A DNA stretch of 64,000 nt from Xanthomonas arboricola pv. juglandis (lineage in GTDB: Bacteria; Pseudomonadota; Gammaproteobacteria; Xanthomonadales; Xanthomonadaceae): assembly GCF_001013475.1 (NCBI RefSeq), contig NZ_JZEF01000002.1:870785-934784 (forward strand), in the 5' to 3' direction. The notes below the pieces were generated by a model, which worked only from the letters and a program-made list of their open reading frames with translations, was not told the origin of the DNA and did not search any database. How positions within the stretch are numbered: the first letter of the stretch is position 1; every line of letters starts with the position of its first letter. The position numbers and the translations under genes were made by a program. Below, in pieces: positions 15,732-24,306 of this stretch.

Positions 15732-15762
15732 GACACGTTAGGAAACGGGTGTATTGATTTTC
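15732..15762 (-). promoter_or_regulatory. Candidate promoter or operator of the lasso precursor operon
   Basis: On the minus strand GAAAATCAA (15762-15754) lies 61 nt upstream of the first precursor and equals the nonamer at 8017-8025 upstream of the receptor. Read as a sigma-70 promoter, TTGAAA can serve as -35 with CTAACG 17 nt downstream as a weak -10. The region is locally AT-rich compared with its surroundings. Confidence 0.4.
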
Positions 15763-15954
15763 AAATGATTAAGTCGTAACACCGTCATAATTAAATGCAC
15801 TGTGTGACCGCCATCGAAGATGACCATGCAAGCCTGGCCGGTGGCGTCGCATCGCGCCATTCATTCCACATCAGGCGCACGCTGCCGGCGGTGCGCCAGC
15901 ACAGAATGTGGATCTTGCGAGGCGTAGCGCTGGCGACAGTCAGTGGCCGAGCTT

Positions 15955-16090
15955 TCAAACCTGACGGCCGCGCTCACGCATGACCGCCACGATGCGCGAC
16001 ACGGCCTGGATGCGACGCGGATGGTAGGCATGCAGCACAGCACTTAGCGCCGCAGGGTCACGCTGCGCTGGCAGCAGCGTGGCCGCGCTA
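15955..16090 (-). pseudogene. Duplicated 3' end of the GntR gene
   Basis: Read on the minus strand, this 136-bp unit encodes AALSAVLHAYHPRRIQAV and then IVAVMRERGRQV with a stop, closely matching the C-terminus of the GntR protein (AALQTALHAYHVRRIQAV, IVAVMHERSRQV). It directly abuts the GntR stop codon at 16091. A shorter, more degraded match precedes it at about 15929-15954. It has no start of its own and is a remnant of a tandem duplication. Confidence 0.75.
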
Positions 16091-16717
16091 TCAAACCTGA
16101 CGGCTACGCTCATGCATGACCGCCACGATGCGCGGCACGGCCTGGATACGGCGTACGTGATAGGCATGCAACGCTGTTTGCAGCGCCGCAAGGTCGCGCT
16201 GCTGCCAGTGCAGCGTGAGCTCTGCCAGTTCTTCATCGAGCCCGTCGAGCAGGCCGTGTTTGGCACGTCGCACCGGGGCCAACCTGTCATTGGTCTGCCT
16301 GACTGCGTGGTGCAGCGACCAGTGCGCGGTGGCACGGGCGATGGCATCGAAGAGCTTCCAGGTCTGCTTGACCACGTCTGTCGCTGCACTGGTGGATTCC
16401 GGCTCGCCAGGGGCATGCGGCACCAATGCAACGCCGATATCGCAGGCCATCCGCAACAGGCGCTCCATCCAGTCGTACAGGTCCCGCAACGCGACCTCGG
16501 TGAGCAGCGGCACCTGAAAGCCATAGCGTGCGTGATCGATGAGCAGGCCTTCGCCGACCAGGCGATACAGCGCAAAGCGAACTGGCGTGGAGCTGATCTT
16601 CAACTCGATGGCCAGCTTTGCCGGGTCGATGCGCTGACCGGGCGGATACCGCCCGGACTGCAGTGCGCGCCTGACCTGCGCATAGGCAACTGCACGTTTG
16701 GAGTGGATTTCACTCAT
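16091..16717 (-). CDS. GntR-family transcriptional regulator of the lasso locus
   Basis: The start at 16717 follows AAGGAG. The N-terminal winged helix is visible in AYAQVRRALQSGRYPPGQRIDP and KLAIELKISSTPVRFALYRL (residues 11-60). The C-terminal part is all-helical, as in FadR/VanR-type ligand-binding domains, and carries several His residues that could bind a metal or acid ligand. GntR regulators are known neighbours of proteobacterial lasso clusters with isopeptidases. The effector molecule and operator are unknown; the AT-rich region at 15730-15790 is a possible target. Confidence 0.8.
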   Translation of the reverse strand: MSEIHSKRAVAYAQVRRALQSGRYPPGQRIDPAKLAIELKISSTPVRFALYRLVGEGLLIDHARYGFQVPLLTEVALRDLYDWMERLLRMACDIGVALVPHAPGEPESTSAATDVVKQTWKLFDAIARATAHWSLHHAVRQTNDRLAPVRRAKHGLLDGLDEELAELTLHWQQRDLAALQTALHAYHVRRIQAVPRIVAVMHERSRQV

Positions 16718-16902
16718 GACGAACTCCTTGTCTGACCGCGACGCCTCCCCTGGCTGGATCGTACATGCAATGGCTGCGGCAGGAGTTGCTGCGGTAGTCC
16801 TTTTGGTCCCGGGCTTGTCACATCGTACCGCGTACGAGTCAGGCTGCGAGCCAATACGCTGCCCCGACAGTAAGAGTTTTTATAACGCCAAAACTGAGGC
16901 CA

Positions 16903-16939
16903 ATAAAAGAGGGCCGCCTGGTATGCCAGGGCGGCCCTC
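16903..16939 (-). terminator. Rho-independent terminator of the alpha/beta-hydrolase gene
   Basis: GAGGGCCGCC(T)GG and CCAGGGCGGCCCTC form a long GC-rich stem (16909-16939) with a TATG loop. On the minus strand it is followed by TTTTATT. It lies 65 nt after the stop codon at 17004 and fits that gene. Confidence 0.8.
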
Positions 16940-17003
16940 GTGTGGACATTATCTGTTCCTGCTATTGCGTGGCACTCCCGTCGTGCCAGACGCTGTGCCT
17001 TGG

Positions 17004-18029
17004 TTAGCGGAACGACTCGCGCAGCCGCTTGCCTGCGTACTCCTGCGCGGCCTTGGCCTTGGCAACGACTGCGGCGCAGCCGAAGAACTCGTGCGTCACG
17101 CCGGTGTAGACCTCACGCTCGACCGGTACGTTGGCGTCCTTCAGCGCATCTTCCAGCTTGGCGCCATCGCTGCGCAGCGGGTCGATGGTGGCGTTGATAA
17201 TCGTCACCGGTGCCAGGCCGCGCAGATTGGCGTTGACCAGGTCCAGACGGGTATCTGCCTTGTCGGCATCGCTGCGGATCAGGTGCCCCACGAACCATTC
17301 GATCATGGCCTTGTTCAGGGGCTTGGCGATGGCGTTTTCGATGTAGGACTCGGTGTGCAGGCTGCCGGTCTGCCCGACCGGGTAGACCGCCAGGATATGC
17401 GTCGGTGCCGGCAACCCCTTGTCGCGTGCGGCCACGGCCGTGGCGATGGCGAGGTTGCCGCCGGCGCTCTCGCCTGCGAGTGCGACGCGCTGCGGGTTGC
17501 CGCCGATGCTTGCCGCGTTTGCCAGCACCCATTCGTAGGCGGCGAGCGCGTCGTCCCAGGCGGCGGGGAACTTGTGCTCGGGCGCCTGGCGATAGTCGAC
17601 CGAGACCACGATGGCGCCGGTTTCCTTGGCCAGCCCGCGCGCGCCGCCGTCGTAGACCTCGGCATTGGCGATCACCCAGCCACCGCCGTGGAAATAGACG
17701 ATGACCGGCAGTGCGGTGCCGCCCTGTGGGGTGTAGACGAAGGCAGGAAGATTGCCGGCAGGCGTTTCCAGGGTGTGGGAGGTGCGCTTGACGCCGGGCA
17801 CCAGCGCCTCGGGGTCGGCGGTCTTGCCCTGGTCGTGCAGGAGCTTGTTGACCGCATCGGCAATGGTCGGCTGCTGCCGGGCTTCGGCCGGCGTGAGCTT
17901 TTCGATGGCCTTGGGTTCGAGCGCATCGTGGGCCTGGGCCAGGTCGTGCATGTCGTCGTCGGCACGGATGGCGCCGATGACGTTGGAGAGGGTGTCGATG
18001 ATCGGGTTGGGCTTGCCGTGCTCTGTCAT
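17004..18029 (-). CDS. Alpha/beta-hydrolase of the hormone-sensitive lipase family
   Basis: Esterase of 341 residues from the ATG at 18029 (MTEHGKPNP). It has the oxyanion-hole motif HGGGW typical of the HSL family, the nucleophile elbow GESAGG and a late His in THEFF; the acid is probably the Asp of NATIDPLRSDG. VDYRQAPEHKFPAAWDDALAA is the usual family block after the oxyanion hole. No signal peptide is seen, so it is cytosolic. Such enzymes hydrolyse short-chain esters; the natural substrate is unknown. It stands alone, with its own terminator. Confidence 0.88.
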   Translation of the reverse strand: MTEHGKPNPIIDTLSNVIGAIRADDDMHDLAQAHDALEPKAIEKLTPAEARQQPTIADAVNKLLHDQGKTADPEALVPGVKRTSHTLETPAGNLPAFVYTPQGGTALPVIVYFHGGGWVIANAEVYDGGARGLAKETGAIVVSVDYRQAPEHKFPAAWDDALAAYEWVLANAASIGGNPQRVALAGESAGGNLAIATAVAARDKGLPAPTHILAVYPVGQTGSLHTESYIENAIAKPLNKAMIEWFVGHLIRSDADKADTRLDLVNANLRGLAPVTIINATIDPLRSDGAKLEDALKDANVPVEREVYTGVTHEFFGCAAVVAKAKAAQEYAGKRLRESFR

Positions 18030-18164
18030 GTGCGCGTCTCGGTTGATTGACCGTGACGCTAGCGGCGGTGCAGTCAATGGGGCGACAAGGGAGCTCGGCC
18101 GTTATGCACATGGCGGCAACATTCGCAGCAGGCGCCGGTGCAGGCGCCTGGCGATTGAGAGCCC

Positions 18165-19790
18165 TTACCAATCCGTCGGCGCATAGTCCTTGAGGAACTG
18201 CCCCCACACATGCTCGCCGGTGTTGGCGCCGTGGATGATGGGGTCGACGATGCGCGCGGCGCCGTCGACGATGTCCAGCGGCGGGTGGAAGCGTTCCTGC
18301 TGGACCTTGAGCGCGGCGATGTCCGCCGGATCCTCGTCGGTGACCCAGCCGGTGTCGACGCTGTTCATGTGGATGCCGTCGTTCTGGTAATCGGCCGCCG
18401 AGGTGCGCGTCATCATGTTCAACGCGGCCTTGGCCATGTTGGTATGCGGATGCCGGGTGGTCTTGAAGTTGCGGTAGAACTGCCCTTCCATCGCCGAGAC
18501 GTTGACGATGTGCTTGTCGCGCTCGGGCGTGCGCAGCATCAGCGGCTTCAGCCGCGCGTTGATGATGAAGGGGGCGATGGCGTTGACCAGCTGGGTTTCC
18601 AGCAGTTCCACCGAGGGCACTTCGTCCATCAGCAAACGCCAGGAGTTGCGCCCGCGCAAATCCACCTGCTGCAGGTCCTGATCCAGCCGTCCATCCGGGA
18701 ACAGGTGCTGCTGGCCGACCAGTTCGTCGTCCAGCAACGCCACCTGCGACAGCTCGGCGGCGCGGGTGAGCCCATCGGCGCCGTCCAGGCCGCGGCCATG
18801 CACCGCCGGCAGCGCCATTGCCGAGGCATCGCGCAGCAGTTCGGGCGTGCGCAGGCCTTCGTAATGGCCGACCAGATTGCGTACGGTTTCCGGCAACTCG
18901 TGCAGCGCGGCGGTTTCGCCGGCCATCATGTGCGCGTAGAACTGCGGCGGGCGGCGCACCGTCTGGCAGGCGTTGTTGATGATGAAGTCCAGCTGGTCAC
19001 GGGTGGCCAGCAGCTGGCTGCAGAACGCTTCCACGCTGGGGGTGTGGCGCAGATCCAGGCCGAACACCTGCAGGCGATGGCCCCATGCGTTGAAGTCCGG
19101 CTCCTGCGCATAGCGCGCGGCCGAATCGCGCGGAAACCGCGTAGTGACGATCAGTTCCGCGCCGGCGCGCAGCAGCTTCAAACCGGCCTGATAGCCGATC
19201 TTGACCCGTCCGCCGGTCAGCAGCGCCACGCGCCCGCGCAGGTCGGCGGTTTCGGTGCGCTTGAAGTAGTTCAGCTCGGCGCAGGCCGGGCACATCTGGT
19301 CGTAGAAATGATGCAGCTGGGTGAACTTCTGCTTGCAGACGTAGCAGTGGCGCAACTCCGGCGAATGCGTGGGCTCCGGTGCGGCAGCGGCGTTCTGGCC
19401 GTTGTGCGCGTCGTGCAGGCCGGCGGCATGCGGCGGGAAGAAGTTGGGCGTGCTGAACACCGGTTTGCGCCGCAGCGCGCGGATGCCGCGCTGCTCGAGC
19501 AGCGCTTCGGCCTTGCGCACCTTCTCCTGGTGCCGCTCGCGCTCGCGCTGCTTGAGCAGCTGCCGCCGCGCCTTGGGCTCGGGGTGATAGACCCTGGCCA
19601 CCACCTGGTGCAGCCGCACGCGGTCGGCCTCGGGCAGCGTGTCGAGCACGCTGCGGTCGGCCTCGATGGTCTCCAGCAGGTCCAGCGCCGCGCGCAGGCG
19701 GTCGGTCAGGGGCAGGTCGTCGGCGGGCGGGGGTGGGGCGTTGGTGTTCAAGATGGATCCGAAAAAAGAGCGGCAGAAGGCGGAGCGCAT
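18165..19790 (-). CDS. SDR-family oxidoreductase with an N-terminal zinc-ribbon-like extension
   Basis: The protein of up to 541 residues has two parts. Residues 1-180 are a charged helical region (KARRQLLKQRERERHQEK) followed by a zinc-ribbon-like CxxC pair (Cys149, Cys152, Cys167, Cys170). Residues 185-541 are a short-chain dehydrogenase fold: VALLTGGRVKIGYQ in place of the usual TGxxxGIG, a central IINNACQTVRR, and NMAKAALNM in the region of the catalytic YxxxK, where the Tyr is not obvious. A TTG at about 19750 could be the true start. The reaction is unknown; the missing Tyr makes ordinary SDR catalysis uncertain. Confidence 0.75.
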   Translation of the reverse strand: MRSAFCRSFFGSILNTNAPPPPADDLPLTDRLRAALDLLETIEADRSVLDTLPEADRVRLHQVVARVYHPEPKARRQLLKQRERERHQEKVRKAEALLEQRGIRALRRKPVFSTPNFFPPHAAGLHDAHNGQNAAAAPEPTHSPELRHCYVCKQKFTQLHHFYDQMCPACAELNYFKRTETADLRGRVALLTGGRVKIGYQAGLKLLRAGAELIVTTRFPRDSAARYAQEPDFNAWGHRLQVFGLDLRHTPSVEAFCSQLLATRDQLDFIINNACQTVRRPPQFYAHMMAGETAALHELPETVRNLVGHYEGLRTPELLRDASAMALPAVHGRGLDGADGLTRAAELSQVALLDDELVGQQHLFPDGRLDQDLQQVDLRGRNSWRLLMDEVPSVELLETQLVNAIAPFIINARLKPLMLRTPERDKHIVNVSAMEGQFYRNFKTTRHPHTNMAKAALNMMTRTSAADYQNDGIHMNSVDTGWVTDEDPADIAALKVQQERFHPPLDIVDGAARIVDPIIHGANTGEHVWGQFLKDYAPTDW

Positions 19791-19943
19791 GCAGCGGGCG
19801 GCGCGGTGGACGCGAGGGATGGCGGCCAGCGGCCACGCTGGCCTGGACCGCTGCCGCCGCAGGCCGGAGCGTCCGGACCGCAGCTATTTTCGCCGATCCC
19901 GAGGTGTTGATGCCAATGGCGTGCCAAGGCAGGGGCAGCGGTG

Positions 19944-20090
19944 ATGACTCCGGTGCCCAGGGTGTATCTGATCGGTCTGACGCCCGAGCAGTACCTGGCC
20001 AGCCAGATCGCCGAACTCAATGCTGATGCCTGCAAGAAGGCGCAGGCCTGCTACATGGTGCCTTCCGGCACGTCGGTGATTGCCAGGTAG
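19944..20090 (+). CDS. Small hypothetical protein, 48 aa
   Basis: A 48-residue frame starting MTPVPRVYLIGLTPEQYL and ending TSVIAR, with AGGGGCAG 5 nt upstream as a possible ribosome-binding site. Two cysteines (ACKKAQACY) flank a short helix. Reading bias and a plausible start suggest a real gene, but no family was recognised and the length leaves doubt. Confidence 0.4.
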   Translation: MTPVPRVYLIGLTPEQYLASQIAELNADACKKAQACYMVPSGTSVIAR

Positions 20091-20263
20091 CGTGCGCTGC
20101 CGGCCGATGGCAACGCGGGGCTCCTGTTGCCTTGCAGCGGTGGGTCTTCGGTCTGCAAACGCTGCTGGCTGCTCGCGTCCGCTCACGCCACCACGGCCGC
20201 TCACGCACTCTCCAAACCGGCTGGGCTAGGGTTGCGGCCTACTGTGGTAGCGGAGAAGGCAGC

Positions 20264-21238
20264 ATGGGCCTGTTGGTCGATGGCAAGTGGCAGGACAGTT
20301 GGTACGACACCGACAAGAGCGGTGGGCGTTTCGAACGCTCGCAATCGCAGTTCCGCAATTGGGTGACGCGCGATGGCAGCACCGGCCCGCATGGGGACGG
20401 TGGCTTTCAGGCCGCTCCCGGGCGCTATCACCTGTATGTGTCGCTGGCCTGCCCGTGGGCGCATCGCACATTGATCTTCCGGCGCCTGAAAGGTCTGGAG
20501 TCGATGATCGACGTGTCGGTGGTGCACTGGCTGATGGGCAAGCAGGGCTGGACGTTTGCGCCAGGGCCGGGCGTGGTGGGCGATGCGCTCCACCAGGCGC
20601 AGCATCTGTACGAGGTCTATCTGAAGGCGGATCCGCAGTATTCCGGGCGCGTGACCGTGCCGGTGTTGTGGGATCGCGAGCGCAACACGGTGGTCAGCAA
20701 CGAGTCGGCCGACATCATTCGCATGTTCAATAGCGCCTTCGACGCGGTCGGCGCTGCGCCCGGCGATTTCTATCCGGCGCCGCTGCGCGAGCAGATCGAT
20801 GCGATCAATGCGCGCGTGTACGACACCGTCAACAATGGCGTGTACAAGGCAGGCTTTGCCACCACGCAGGCTGCGTACGAAGAGGCGGTGGTGCCGCTAT
20901 TCGAGAGCCTGGATTGGCTGGATGCGCGCCTGGGCCAGCAGCGCTACCTGTGTGGCGACCGGCTCACCGAAGCGGACTGGCGCCTGTTCACCACGCTGGT
21001 GCGTTTCGACGCGGTGTATGTCGGCCATTTCAAATGCAACCTGCGGCGCATTGCCGATTATCCGCAGTTGTCCGGCTACCTGCGTGAGCTGTATCAGATG
21101 CCGGGTATCGCAGACACGGTGAATTTCCAGCACATCAAGCACCATTACTACCAGAGTCACGACATGATCAACCCCACCGGCATCTTGCCGCTGGGGCCGG
21201 TGCTGGATCTGCAGGCGCCGCATGGGCGTGGCGGCTGA
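20264..21238 (+). CDS. yqjG: Glutathionyl-hydroquinone reductase (YqjG/ECM4 family)
   Basis: Xi-class glutathione transferase that reduces glutathionyl-hydroquinones, releasing glutathione, in quinone detoxification in the cytosol. The start at 20264 follows GGAGAAGG; length 324 residues. The catalytic cysteine is Cys63 in LACPWAHRT, the class signature. Further family blocks are VPVLWDRERNTVVSNESADI and the C-terminal helical domain with YLCGDRLTEADWRLF. The gene stands alone on the plus strand. Confidence 0.92.
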   Translation: MGLLVDGKWQDSWYDTDKSGGRFERSQSQFRNWVTRDGSTGPHGDGGFQAAPGRYHLYVSLACPWAHRTLIFRRLKGLESMIDVSVVHWLMGKQGWTFAPGPGVVGDALHQAQHLYEVYLKADPQYSGRVTVPVLWDRERNTVVSNESADIIRMFNSAFDAVGAAPGDFYPAPLREQIDAINARVYDTVNNGVYKAGFATTQAAYEEAVVPLFESLDWLDARLGQQRYLCGDRLTEADWRLFTTLVRFDAVYVGHFKCNLRRIADYPQLSGYLRELYQMPGIADTVNFQHIKHHYYQSHDMINPTGILPLGPVLDLQAPHGRGG

Positions 21239-21317
21239 TGCAGCTACTCGCCGAATGCTGCCGGATATCCACGCGCTGCCCTAAGCTGTGCGCCTTCGAT
21301 ACGGACAGGAGTGATGC

Positions 21318-21713
21318 GTGCTGAATCATGTGATGGTGGGATCGAACGATATCGCGCGATCCAGGCAGTTTTACGATGCGGTGCTCGGCGGCGTCCTCGG
21401 TGCCGCCGAACCACTGGTCAATCCTGCCGGCTCGGGCCACGTGCGCCTGTTCTATCGCCATGCCGGCAGCACGTTCGTTGTCAGCGAGCCGATCGACGAT
21501 GCGCCCGCGACCAGCGGCAACGGCGCCACCGTGGGCTTCAGCTGCGGCTCGCCCGAGCAGGTGCAGGCGTTCCACGACGCTGCGGTGGCGGCGGGTGGCA
21601 TGTCCATCGAAGATCCGCCGGGCGTGCGTGAGAGCCGCATGGGGCCGGTCTGGCTGGCCTACGTGCGCGACCCGGACGGCAACAAGCTCTGCGCGGTCTA
21701 CCGGCCTGCGTAG
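21318..21713 (+). CDS. VOC-family (glyoxalase/bleomycin-resistance-like) protein
   Basis: The start is GTG at 21318, seven nt after AGGAG. The 131-residue protein shows a single VOC repeat set: LNHVMVGSNDIARSRQFYDAVL at the N-terminus and VWLAYVRDPDGNKLCAVYR at the C-terminus, the latter carrying the usual metal-ligand region. Two such modules would form the dimeric active site. Family members bind metals and catalyse diverse isomerisations or ring openings; the substrate cannot be told. Confidence 0.88.
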   Translation: MLNHVMVGSNDIARSRQFYDAVLGGVLGAAEPLVNPAGSGHVRLFYRHAGSTFVVSEPIDDAPATSGNGATVGFSCGSPEQVQAFHDAAVAAGGMSIEDPPGVRESRMGPVWLAYVRDPDGNKLCAVYRPA

Positions 21714-21855
21714 GCTGTGATCCCTGCGCTGCTGCGACTGCCGCAGCGCGACCGCGCACCGTGTTATTGCTTTGCTATGGCGACGGTGGAACGGCCGCCG
21801 CCACAGCGCGCCCTGTGGATGCGGTGGGCGACAGGCTCAGGCAAGGGACCTCGCG

Positions 21856-22317
21856 CTAGTGCTTGGCCGCATCGCGCATGATCAACGTCGCCGCGCCCAC
21901 CGTGATCGCGTCCTCGACCACGCCGGTGCTGGTCTGGCCGTAGCGGTCGATCGCACGCATGCGCAGGTTGAAGGTGAGGTAGGCGGCCGCCACTGCGGTG
22001 GACGCGCCCAGCAGTGCGGCGATGCCGCGCTGATGGCGGGGAGCCAGGGCCGCGCCGACGATCACGCCGGTGGCGATGCGCGCGATCATGCCGGGCAGCA
22101 CGATGCGGTCGGGCGCGGTTTTCATCTTGTCGCCTGCCAGCTCGCCGCCGGCAAGCGCGAGCATGCCGGCCGATGCCAGCGGATTGGCCAGCAGCGGCGG
22201 TGCGCCGTTGTCGGCAGGAAGCTTGCCGGTACGCGCAGCATTGGTGACCGCCGCCAGCGGCGTCATCGAGCGCATGCCGGCGACGGCGCCCATCAGGATG
22301 GAATGAATCAAAGCCAT
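21856..22317 (-). CDS. DUF4126-type membrane protein
   Basis: The product has 153 residues from the ATG at 22317 (after AGAGGT); an ATG 6 nt upstream is possible. Small hydrophobic protein with Gly/Ala-rich segments (ALIHSILMGAVAGMRSMTPLA, MIARIATGVIVGAALA, IAALLGASTAVAAAYLTF) giving about four membrane segments. The N-terminal GxRSMxPLA block is typical of the DUF4126 family, whose function is unknown. Confidence 0.8.
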   Translation of the reverse strand: MALIHSILMGAVAGMRSMTPLAAVTNAARTGKLPADNGAPPLLANPLASAGMLALAGGELAGDKMKTAPDRIVLPGMIARIATGVIVGAALAPRHQRGIAALLGASTAVAAAYLTFNLRMRAIDRYGQTSTGVVEDAITVGAATLIMRDAAKH

Positions 22318-22533
22318 GTACACCTCTGCATGTGCTCAACAATCGCAGGCGGAATGCGCTGCGTGCGGCACGCTGTATGGATGTGCACACACTAGGACGG
22401 TGCATGTATGGGCATTGGCAAGAGCTTGTGCATGCCGTGCATGGGCGGCGCCCGCACGGCACTGGATGTGCTTGCGATGCGCTGCCGGGAATGTATCGGC
22501 TTGCGCCGCGCAACCAGGCGCGCGGCATTGCAC

Positions 22534-22710
22534 TCAGGGTGCCTTGGTGCCCAACAGGAACTTCAGCCCATGGGTGATGCCGCGCGGTGCGACACTCAGG
22601 TGATCTTCGTCGTTGAGCACCTCCAGCTCCAGCTGCAGCGACGGATACTGTGCCGCGCGCAGCGTCTGCACTAGCTTACTGGCGAAGCAGGCGCCTGTTG
22701 TCGCCGGCAT
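22534..22710 (-). pseudogene. 3' remnant of an alpha/beta-hydrolase (esterase) gene
   Basis: A 58-codon frame ends in YPSLQLELEVLNDEDHLS followed by APRGITHGLKFLLG. This is the C-terminal end of serine esterases of the enterochelin-esterase/Esterase_D type, including the catalytic His in EDHLS. The nucleophile and the rest of the fold are missing, and the YiiX-like gene begins only 9 nt upstream. It is therefore read as a fragment left after deletion of the 5' part. Confidence 0.6.
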
Positions 22711-22719
22711 TCCCGCGCA

Positions 22720-23343
22720 TCACTTCAAACGGCCGACATACGCCAGCACGGGAGCGGCCGCCATATCGTTCGGGTTGGTGCCGGGCAAGCCTTGCGGTAC
22801 GTCCATGCCCCTGCTGCGGTAAAAGTCGGTCCAGTACTGCGAGATCTTACCGGTCTGCAGGTTCTTGAAGTTCATCGGTTGCAGGGCGAAGACGTGCTGG
22901 GCACGGAACGCGCGTTCAATGAAGTCCGAGCAGTAGTAGCTGTTGTCGTCCTGCACGTAGGTGGTGTTGTAAGGCTTGCCGAGCATGCGCTGCGCCTGCG
23001 CGATGGCGCCGGGGATCGCACTGCGGTGTTCTGCGGCCAGCCGGTACACATGGACCTGCCGATGCTTGGCATTGGCCTCTTCGACGAATGCCTGCAGCGG
23101 CTGCTGCCGCGAGCCTTGTTCGTCTGCGTGCAGCAGCACCTGTCCGGTAGCGCCATGGGCGAGCAGTGCCACATGATCGAAGCTGGGAGCATCCTGCCTG
23201 GCGGTGGCATCGTCGATGGCGCCGCTCAGGCCGGTGCGGGCGGCGGTGACGAACAGCAGGTCGCCGTCCTGTAGCTGTACGGCGATGGAGGTTGCGGGCA
23301 GCAGTGCCAGTGCAAGCACGGCGAGCAGGAGGAGGGTGCGCAT
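22720..23343 (-). CDS. YiiX/YebB-like permuted NlpC/P60 cysteine hydrolase, exported
   Basis: The 207-residue protein starts at 23343 with a signal peptide (MRTLLLLAVLALALLPATSIA). The permuted NlpC/P60 pattern is clear: LQDGDLLF, then His57 in FDHVALL, then Cys138 in NSYYCSDFIERAF, with LGKPYN between. Members hydrolyse amide or ester bonds in the periplasm; the substrate is not known. It probably transcribes over the esterase remnant, which lies 9 nt downstream. Confidence 0.85.
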   Translation of the reverse strand: MRTLLLLAVLALALLPATSIAVQLQDGDLLFVTAARTGLSGAIDDATARQDAPSFDHVALLAHGATGQVLLHADEQGSRQQPLQAFVEEANAKHRQVHVYRLAAEHRSAIPGAIAQAQRMLGKPYNTTYVQDDNSYYCSDFIERAFRAQHVFALQPMNFKNLQTGKISQYWTDFYRSRGMDVPQGLPGTNPNDMAAAPVLAYVGRLK

Positions 23344-23490
23344 GGGGGCGGCAGGGAGTGCAAGGGCCACCATTATCGCCAGGAACGGCGGCGGGCGGCG
23401 GGCACGCGATGCCCGCTGTAAACTACAGCGGCCAGCGGGCGTCGCCGCCGCCATCGCGTCGCGGCAATCCCTGTCCGTCTGGAGTGTTGC

Positions 23491-23826
23491 ATGCGTGCTT
23501 CTTCTGCGTTGTCGCCGATCGGCCGGCTGTTTGCCGTGGCCGCCTTTATCGAAGGGCTGACCTGGGCCGGGTTGTTGCTCGGCATGTTGCTCAAGTACGG
23601 CACGCACACCACCGAGCTTGTGGTGTGGCTGTTCGGGCGGCTGCATGGCGCGGCCTTCCTGTTCTATGTGGCGGTCAGCGTGCTTGCCGCACTGCGCCTG
23701 CGCTGGCCGTGGTGGGCGTGGGCGCTGAGCCTGCTGGCCGCGTTGCCGCCGCTGGTGACGGTGCCGCTGGAAATGTGGTTCCGGCGTATCGGTTTGTTGG
23801 GTGTGCCGACGCGAACTGCCGGCTGA
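23491..23826 (+). CDS. DUF3817 membrane protein
   Basis: The 111-residue inner-membrane protein has three hydrophobic segments: an N-terminal block RLFAVAAFIEGLTWAGLLLG, a central one with HGAAFLFYVAVSVLAALRL, and WAWALSLLAALPPLVTVPLE. The arrangement and the conserved E in FIEGxTW and H in GRLHGAxF fit DUF3817. Function unknown. The gene is divergent from the YiiX-like gene. Confidence 0.85.
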   Translation: MRASSALSPIGRLFAVAAFIEGLTWAGLLLGMLLKYGTHTTELVVWLFGRLHGAAFLFYVAVSVLAALRLRWPWWAWALSLLAALPPLVTVPLEMWFRRIGLLGVPTRTAG

Positions 23827-24306
23827 CCGCGTCGGGGTGAACCCCGATGCAGCGTGATCGCCATTGCAGTGGAAGTGATCGACCAGCGCATCCGCTGTTC
23901 ATGGACGTCCCTGGCGATCGGCGTGGTAGAGCCTGCACCTGCCGGACGATGTGCCGGCTGAGACAAATCGACGGGTCGGTGCACATCCGTTAGGGGATGC
24001 TGGGTTCTCGGGCACTCGGTGCTTTCGCAGATAGCACGGCAAAGTTCTTGAGAGCATCGATCACCGGTGCTGTCCCGTTGTGCCAGCAGACCGGCAGTCG
24101 CTATGTGAATGGCGAGCGTTGATGGAGCGTCCAACGCGTCCGGGTTCGGGCATCGGTGGTCGCAACCGGGCATGGATCCAAGGTGGATGGATTCATTGGG
24201 CAGCACGCACGTGAGGTAAACAGAACGTCTGATTCCGGGAGCCAGCGGTCCGGATCTAGCGGTGACATTCCTCGATTCATTGGTTGACAGCATCAGGAGA
24301 CGATCC
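23827..24306. other. Intergenic region, no gene seen
   Basis: 480 nt before the pore-forming toxin gene. No convincing coding region or terminator was seen. AGGAGA at 24295-24300 is the ribosome-binding site of the next gene; promoters could lie anywhere in the gap. Confidence 0.4.
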
